Source of the DNA: Eutrigla gurnardus | Taxonomy: Eukaryota; Chordata; Actinopteri; Perciformes; Triglidae | Direction: 5' to 3' | Length of the DNA stretch: 64,000 bases | Assembly: GCA_963514095.1 (NCBI GenBank) | Contig: OY741287.1 | Location: forward strand, 11,552,944 to 11,616,943 | In this document: positions 35,375 through 44,881 of the stretch, one piece after another | Numbering within the stretch: position 1 is the stretch's first letter | Layout: every line of letters starts with the position of its first letter | Position numbers and translations under genes: made by a program | Notes under the pieces: generated by a model | The model's database searches: none | Told to the model about the DNA's origin: nothing | The model's input: only the letters and a program-made list of their open reading frames with translations

Positions 35375-38300
35375 TGTGGTTTGAAACGGAGACAGACAAG
35401 ACAGACATGGGGAGACAGAGTTTGTTGTGCTCCTATATTGTCCTTCCTGTAAAGACAAGTGACCTCAACATTGAGTTATTGAAAGCAGAGATGTCGTTTT
35501 TTGTAAAACAGTGATTCTCAACCAGTGGTGTGGGGACAACATTGGTCTTTGAGGGGGTTCCAGTTCCCAATGATAGAGAGTTCGTTGGACGGTGCAGGTT
35601 CATTTGGTTACAATTTCAATGATTGTTAATAAACATCTGCAACATCTGCTGTAGTCCTGTGATCCCATTCATTTTAATTGAAATGTACTCTTACTCTTAC
35701 TTTTATTTAAAGTAAATTTAATAGCATGTACTTTTGGATACTTAAGTACCTTTTAAAAGCAAGTACTTTTTTACTCTTACTCGAGTACCATGTCGACTGA
35801 GCTACTTTTACTTGTAACGGAGTAAATGTTGACCGGTAGTATTTGTACTCTTACTCAAGTACTGGGGTCGTGTACTCTGTCCATCTCTGAATATCATTAT
35901 GTACTATGGAGTATTTTCTAACGTCCACTAAACTGGTAAATTGTCTGTCAGGAGAAACTTGAACTTCACTAACCAATGAGGAGTTTGTCCCATCTTACAT
36001 CAACCAATCACACGTCATCTCCAGTCAGCTGACAGGTGCTATTCATGAGTACGGCTGTTACCAAACATATTTATAGAGCTGGACTACAACAGAATAACCA
36101 CAATGTCTGAACATGGAGGAACCTGCTCAGGTACATCATGAACAGGGCAACTGTAACCGTTTCCATGGAAACGTGAGTGCAGTGTGTAATACTGTAAAAG
36201 AAACTTGTACTGATGAAATCAGCATGTGGATAGTATTCAGTTTAGTGTTCAGTTCACTGGACAAACAGAACATTCTAGTAGAGGAAACATTCAGGGTCAC
36301 CTAAAGAAATAGGACAAACCTGAAATGTGGATATAAGGAACATTTCCAGGCTCCACTGCCGTCCTGAAAAACATCTAAACATTCTGACCACCATTGTTTC
36401 CATGAGGTCAAAGGAACTTTTCATTTGGAGGGCAGAGACTTTTTATATGAGACACTAACTTTGTTTTGAAGCACGACTTCAATGTTTTGAGTGAGTTCTG
36501 ACCTTTTGCAGGTGAGTTATGGTGTTGTGTTGGAACATGGAAGCTATTTAGACAAATCAGGTTCTGAGAATATTAACAAAGTTTCAAGAGATGAGCCAAA
36601 GAAATTGAAATAAACTGTAACACCAGAACATGTTTAGAACACCACAGCCTGCAGCAGTGACACACAGCAACATTACTGATGATGTCATAGATGATGTCAC
36701 TGAGGGGCTTACCTGAGCAGGTGAGATTCAGGATGAAGGAAGAGGAGATTGATGTTGCACACTCCCTCAGAGTGGATCCAGAATGAACACAGTTAGACCT
36801 GATCCTCCACACAGGTCTGTATGAGGACTCCTCTCTCCGTCCTACAGAAACAGCAGAGCCACAGTCCAGCTCTCTACAGGCAACAGCTGCTTCCTTCAGG
36901 GTCCAGACATCGCCAACCACTGGTCTCCAGTCTCCCTGATGTCTCACCTCCAGTGTTCCAGCACAGCGACTGGCTCCTCCCACCAACCTGACAGGCTCTG
37001 AACAGAAAGAAGAGAGTCGTCAGTCAAAGAGCAAAGTGAGTTTGATGAGAACAGAAATGAACCAGATCAAAGCTGCAGCTCCTCTTCTACCTGAGCAGGT
37101 GAGTCCAACAGCTTTGCCAGGTGAGCAGGTGTTTCTATCTGAGCCTGAGCTTCTACAGTCCAGGAGAGCAGACTCATGGCCTCCACACTGGAACTCTTTG
37201 GTCCACGTTGGAGCCCCCACGTCTCCATAGAGCGCCCCCTGGAGGACTGAAGGAGCCCCACAGCCAAGCTCCCTACAGACCACCTCTGCATCCTGCTGGT
37301 CAAAGTCAGCTTCACACACTGAGGACCACCACTGGTTGGACTGGTTGGACTTCACCTCCAGTCTGCCTGAGCACAGACTAGTCCCATTCAGCAGCCTGAC
37401 AGAGTCTGGAGAGATGATAGAAGATCAAATAGAGAGAGAGAAAAGACACCAGACACCAGAGAAAAAGATGTCATGAAACTATTCAGTGATTCAAACTGGA
37501 CTCAAAACAATTCCACCATCAGTTCATCATTTACAGTTTTTCTCAACTGCTTTGCCACAATTCTCTAAAGATAATGAATATTTTCTAAACAACATGTGTA
37601 AACCTCCAAACCACTGGCCACTGCTTCACAACAGATTGTCATTTCTCATTCTTTTAGACAAATTGCAAATATTTTAGCACATATATGCAAATGAGTACAA
37701 TTATCTACAATTTGCACAATTAATGATTGAACATATCTTGCTGATCAAAACTGATTATGTTGCTTCTCAGTTGAATAGTTGTTCTCTTCAAAACGTGTAT
37801 GAATTCTTTCATGGTGTGAGTCATCACATGTACAATAGTCCGTTCAACTGTCTAAATGTGTCAGCATATATACCATGAATATCATTATGTACTATGGAGT
37901 ATTTTCTAACGTCCACTAAACTGGTAAATTGTCTGTCAGGAGAAACTTGAACTTCACTAACCAATGAGGAGTTTGTCCCATCTTACATCAACCAATCACA
38001 CGTCATCTCCAGTGTTGGGACCTAACCGTTAGGACTACACAATGCGGCCTACAGAAGCCTACACATGTGGCCAGGACAAAGGGACAAAGGGGAATAAAAA
38101 CTACACCGCCATTTTAGTTTCACATCTCACCCAGGTGAGAGATGCGACACCTCACAACCAGTGCCTATTGGCTGACAATCTTCAGGGAACCCCGGGGGGT
38201 CCCCTGGAGCGGCCTGAGCTTTATAAACCGAAGCCGCCCGGAGAACGCTCTCTTATTCACTCTTACTCCGACTCCTACTCTGGCGTCTCTTCCTACAACC

Positions 38301-39068
38301 GGCGCAACACCACGTTGCAACGGGAGGCGACCCCCTCCTGCAGCGCACCGCTGCAACAAGAGGAACCAAGCCGGTTCCTGCCTTCCAGCTACCAGACGCT
38401 GTCTGAAGTAAGCTGACTAAATCGCCAAGCCGCGATTATATCGCCGCTCGTGGAAGGAGGAAACACCAACTGTTTCCTTTATTTGAGTTCGATCAACGAG
38501 AGGAAACCCGCTCCGCTCTCGTCTGGACGAAGCCGACTCATCACGTCCCCCGCTGACGCCGGGGACTCACGAACCACCGCCGTTACGGAACGCCGTCATC
38601 GTCTTACGCAACGATACCAGTAAGAGGCTATCAGTCTGGGCAGAGACACAAGTGATAGTGTAGGATATGCTTGTAATTCTTGTTAATGTGTTTTAAGTTC
38701 TGATCGCGGACCGCCGAGTCCGTTGGTTCATGTGCTGCTGTATTTGAATACTGATTGTGTACCACGCAGCTGGGTTGATTTCTGTAACAGTGTTTCCGAC
38801 TAACCTCCGCCATATTCGCGAGCTCAGAAAGCCTCTACTATCAGTTAAAAGACCGGTCTCGCGGAATAAACGCCAGTTCATTCACGCGAGCCCGTGTGAT
38901 AGCTGCACGCTTTCTGTCCCTCCGAATATCGCTCGCGCATCCTCTCTCTCTTTGTTTGTGTCCCGCTAACACACACACACACACACATACACGCCGCACA
39001 CACGTGTCCTAAGCCAGCTGTTCCCGGCGGGCGCTAGGGACATAGCTACATCTGGTGGCTACATACGG

Positions 39069-39132
<64 letters not shown>

Positions 39133-41908
39133 ACTCCGTCAGACCTCAGTGGCTCCGCCCCTGACCGCTGCGAGGAATAGCTCCATCCGGTGGCCGCCCA
39201 TAGCCATCTCTCTCTCTCTCGACACGCACGCACGCACACACACACACGCACACACACACATACGCACACACACACACTCCACGTGTGTATCTCCCTTTGT
39301 TTAAGCTTAGCTTTGTGTGTTAGGTAGTTAGGTAATAAGGCTTTGTTAATTGCAGTGTTATTGATTGTGATCGTTATTACTGACTTTAATAAATCTTATT
39401 ATATTATAACTAGCGGTCTCTTGTGCTTGTTGTGTATATGTCACTGGATAACAGCAGGTTGTGAAGGCTAGTGCTTGAATTTCACGCCTTTTTAATTGTT
39501 CGATTGGTTTTGTACTCCTATGCCAATGATCACGATGATTGGCATGTGAGTATAAAACCTTTATATTGAGACTGAATACAGTTTTAGGTTATCTTTTCCC
39601 TGATCCCAGGGTGGTGCCCCATTTATTCATGATTATATCATGATAATATATTAAATATAATTATTAATACCGATAATCATATTGATATTGATAGTTAACT
39701 GTTGATAACCAAATCTGCTCCTGCTACAACCCCAACACCAGTCAGCTGACAGGTGCTATTCATGAGTACGGCTGTTACCAAACATATTTATAGAGCTGGA
39801 CTACAACAGAATAACCACAATGTCTGAACATGGAGGAACCTGCTCAGGTACATCATGAACAGGGCAACTGTAACCGTTTCCATGGAAACGTGAGTGCAGT
39901 GTGTAATACTGTAAAAGAAACTTGTACTGATGAATCAGCATGTGGATAGTATTCAGTTTAGTGTTCAGTTCACTGGACAAACAGAACATTCTAGTAGAGG
40001 AAACATTCAGGGTCAACTAAAGAAATAGGACAAACCTGAAATGTGGATATAAGGAACATTTCCAGGCTCCACTGCCGTCCTGAAAAACATCTAAACATTC
40101 TGACCACCATTGTTTCCATGAGGTCAAAGGAACTTTTCATTTGGAGGGCAGAGACTTTTTATATGAGACACTAACTTTGTTTTGAAGCACGACTTCAATG
40201 TTTTGAGTGAGTTCTGACCTTTTGCAGGTGAGTTATGGTGTTGTGTTGGAACATGGAAGCTATTTAGACAAATCAGGTTCTGAGAATATTAACAAAGTTT
40301 CAAGAGATGAGCCAAAGAAATTGAAATAAACTGTAACACCAGAATACGTTTAGAACACCACAGCCTGCAGCAGTGACACAGAGCAACATTACTGATGATG
40401 TCATAGATGATGTCACTGAGGGGCTTACCTGAGCAGGTGAGATCCAGGATGGAGGAAGAGGAGAATGATGTTGCACACTCCCTCAGAGTGGATCCAGAAT
40501 GAACACAGTCAGACCTGATCCTCCACACAGGTCTGTCTGAGGACTCCTTTCTCAGTCCTACAGAAACAGCAGAGCCACAGTCCAGCTCTCTACAGGCAAC
40601 AGCTGCTTCCTTCAGGGTCCAGTCATCGCCATCCACTGGTCTCCAGTCTCCCTGACGTCTCACCTCCAGTGTTCCAGCACAGCGACTGGCTCCTCCCACC
40701 AACCTGACATCATCAGGCTCTGAACAGAAAGAAGAGAGTCGTCAGTGAAAGAAGTGAAGATTCTGCTTTCTTTCTCTCTTGTTCATTTCTCTATTTACCT
40801 GTTGAGTTGTGATTTCCTTCAACCTGGAGTCCTGGAGAAACACAAACATATATATTGTTTTCATTCAATGAAATAAAATCAACAAACATGTTTTCAAATG
40901 ATGTTGAAGAGAGCGAATATCTGGTCGATGTGACCACTGCTCTTTGAAAGTCCTGTTTGTGTCCACTCCTGCATCCATCCTTCTGAGGACAAGCAGATGA
41001 TGGAGGGAGACAGGAGAGAGACAGACAGCAGATGATGGAGGGAGACAGGAGAGAGACAGACAGCAGATGATGGAGGGAGACAGGAGAGAGACAGACAGCA
41101 GATGATGGAGGGAGACAGGAGAGAGACAGACAGCAGATGATGGAGGGAGACAGGAGAGAGACAGACAGCAGATGATGGAGAGAGAGACAGACAGCAGGTG
41201 ATGGAGGGAGACAGGAGAGACAGACAGCTTAGCTTCTTTTTAAGTTGTGATTTAGAGAAAATGGGCCTGCAGCCATATAAACTACATTAACTAGCTAAAG
41301 TTATCATTAATGTTAGCTTAACCCATTTAATCCCAAATTTTTCCCAGACATGGAAATATCCAAATCATATGTCATTACTAACCCTTTTCAATAATCAATC
41401 ATTACTTCTGAAAATCTTCATGGAAAATTAGGTGAAAAGTGTGTTTTATGGTCACAAAGGTGACCGGTGGGATAATGTCTATGTTAGCATATTTCTCCTT
41501 CACAGTCTTATAAAATACTTCTAAAATGTAAAACTCTGTTTCTGGCAGCATCTCCATCATCGCCACTAAAATACTTCATCACATGCTAGTGTGACTATTT
41601 TACATATCAAAAGTCCTCATACATCACCGATATGAATACAGAAAGCAAACTCAAAACATCTCCTTTATTGTAACATTGTGACTTTTGTAAAAATGTATTG
41701 AAACCTTCATGTTCTAACTTTGTTCTAACATTTTATCTTGTACTTTAGTTCAATATTACTTTAGTGCATTCATTGTAACATTGTAATATTTAATCTGTAG
41801 ACCAGTCACATGATTCATTTACAATATAGGGGTTATTCAGGATAGAGGTATTCTGCATTCAAGAAGAGGAAAGCATCAAACTAACTTTGATATATACATG
41901 TATATATT

Positions 41909-41952
<44 letters not shown>

Positions 41953-44836
41953 TCCCAACATAGTCCATATCTGACCCATCACTATCACCATCACTGAGGA
42001 CAGCATCTTTCTCATGTAACAAGTACATGTACATCTAGATACTGTACATTGTGTTATCCCACTGGTCACAACATGTTTCTTCATTCTGTGACTTCAGTGA
42101 ACAGAGTTGAGTGATTGTAAATACATATATCAATACTAAACATCTTAAAGATTATGTGAACCAGAAATATTAGTCTTATCTTCATATTAACATACTTTAC
42201 TAAGCTTGTTTTGTCGGAGCTTTCATGCAGCCATCCTCCTCTACAGGTGCAACCAGGAAGTAATCAGCTCTGGTCATGTGACATTTACACTAAACATGCA
42301 ACACTGCACATATGTCATTGAGAGGTTTTATTACTTCAATACTTTCTGGAAATGGATCGATACAATATTCAGTAATGTTTTTAGGACCTGTTAACTGAAA
42401 ATGTTTTAATGGTTACTATAGTGACCGATGGGATTAAATTTAAAGTGCACAGCTTAACCAATGTTAATGTTATTTAATTTACCTGACAATGTTCCTCTCT
42501 CAGCCTGAACCATCATAATATCAAATAAAAAGGATACAAATTATGATCTCAGGCTCCATTTTAATCAGATCAGTTAGTTACGTCTTCTTTGTGCTTTAGG
42601 GTCAACAGCAGCTGGTTGCTAAGCAACGGGAGCGGCAAAGTGTGAGGGCGGGAACAGCAGGTGACTCAAACAGGAAGTCCTCTGTAGATCAGACCGTCTC
42701 GGCCTTCACGTTCTACGTCAGCTGTGTTCTCTGAAGGATGCAGCCGCTGAATTTAGACACAACTATTGTGTTTCCTGTGACCCCTCCACAATAAAAGTGT
42801 ATCTAGTTGAGGTGTTTTAATGTGAAGCAGCAGCATTTAAATGCAGCTCTGACACAGAGTGAACAGGAAACAGTGAGGATGATCAATCAGATGGACTTAC
42901 ACACAGTAACACTGATCACATGCTGCATCGTTTGTCACAAGTCTGAATATATGGCGGACTAACAACACCAACCGCTGCACAGAGAGATGCTTACTGAATA
43001 TACATACAGTGATTGTAGAAATAATACATGTAACCACTTCAAAACATTCATTTCACAAATACTTATTTAGAACAATGATAACTGCAGCTTAGAAAAACAT
43101 AAGTAGACACTGGCTGCAGCCCAACCCTCCCACAGTAGAAGAATGGACAGATATGATTAATGATAGATACTGAATGGGAAGAAAATCACCTTTTCACTTC
43201 ATATACAAATGGATCAATTCACAAAAATATGGTCAAAATGGGTCTCCTTCATGAAAAGACACAGACGGATCTAAGGGAAGTAACGGATTAAATATGAAAG
43301 TGTCCTCAGCTAATTGAACGGTCATTTTAAAAGCTGATAGACAATCTCCCTACAAAGGTGTTTTCTCTTTTCATGTATTATTTTCCCACACATCCCTGCT
43401 CTATTTCACTTGTTCTAATGTTGGGAAAAACCTGATTCTTATCCCCTCCTCTCCAATGTTTTATTTTTATAGTTATATATACTTATCCATGTAAATGTGT
43501 ATACAATCTGTGTCCATTTATAAAAATGTATATATTATTGCTTTCACAGTCGTTGGAAAATAGCATGTCATTTGAACCCCAGCTGTAATTCAGTCTGTCA
43601 GCCGCTAGAGGGAGCTAGAGGGCCATCAATCTGACCGTCCGAATACACGGAAGTACATCTCTCATGTGAAGAGATGCACAAAGATGCTCCTGAAGTACAA
43701 AGCTGAAATCTAAAAACTGCAGTTTAAGAGCAGCAGATAACTTTACAGAGGATAACATGTTTGAGAAATATAATTTAAAAATGTTATGGAATGTAAGGGC
43801 AGAGAAGAAAATACAAAGAGATATGTTTGCACTGAAATAATATATGACTCAGGAATGTTTGTTTCTGTGTGAAGTTCACAACATTTTTCTTATGAAAATA
43901 GAAAAGTAGTTGTTGAAATATGGATTTTTCTGAAAAATAGACATGTAAATAGTAAAATGTTGATTTTTCTCACGAAAATTAGAAATGTTAAAAATGTTGG
44001 CCCACTAGGGAGCCTTGTCTGGGTCATGTGTTCTTGAGAGCCAAATCATCTGTATTTTTTTTAAATTGGTACAATAAACTTTGATTGCTAGTATATATGT
44101 TGTTGTATTTATTAAATGAGTGAGCTATAGTAGGCCAATGGAGTGACAAGGTTATAATGGTGGAAGTGTATGGTGATATATCTGGCCCTCGGGTCGTGAG
44201 GTGAACATTTGTGTGTCCCTCCCTTTCATCAAAGCTGCCCTCCCTGTTCTGGATGAACTGCTTTTTACTTCCCTGTGATCAAAAGCAAGGAAAACATGAT
44301 TGATGTATGAAATACTCTGAAAAAACAAACAAACAAACAAGAAATAATAAATGACTGAAATAGAATGAAAACCTCTAATTGGATGAAAACCCCGTGGAGT
44401 GGAGCCTGGCGGTGTTGATGTATGTGAGCAGTTTACTTCCCTGTAGGGCTGTCAAAATTACTCTAAAATGACGTTCAAATATTCCCTTTAAAAAAACACA
44501 TATATTCAAACATATTCATATTTCTGGTTGTGCATTAGGCACATCAATAAAAGGACAAATTAATACAATGAGACATAACTACTTGTATTGGTAATTTATT
44601 TAAGTTTAAACATATTTAACAACATATTACCTACAAAAATAAGGAAATGAACTGATGGACAAGCGGACCTCTCTCTCTTCCTCTCTCTCTTCCTCTCTCT
44701 CTCTCACGTTCTCTTTCTCTCTCTTCCTCTCTCTCTCACCCCCTCCCTCTCTCTCCCTCTCACGCTCTCTCTCTCTCTCCCTCCCTCCCTCCCTCCCTCC
44801 CTCACTCTCTCACCCCCTCCCTCTCTCTCCCTCTCA

Positions 44837-44881
<45 letters not shown>

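Larger units (their letters stand above)
32957..35889 (+). mobile_element. hAT element with BED-finger exon, TSD AATATCAT
   Basis: 2933 bp flanked by AATATCAT (32949-32956 and 35890-35897), with ends CAGTGGTGGACAG and CTGTCCATCTCTG. The empty site is readable at about 37878. It contains a BED zinc-finger exon, a purine minisatellite, and microsatellites near 33480-33560 and 35310-35374. The catalytic hATC part of a transposase is not seen, so it is internally deleted or replaced. Confidence 0.88.

Noticed and set aside
38042..38416. Plus-strand 124-codon ORF in the solo LTR
   Set aside because: It overlaps the TATA box and LTR regulatory region, has no recognisable domain, and is probably chance in GC-rich sequence.
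42615..42627. RFX X-box-like palindrome GTTGCTAAGCAAC
   Set aside because: It lies deep in intron 1 within sequence that looks like a dispersed repeat, so a regulatory role for the SRCR gene is not supported.
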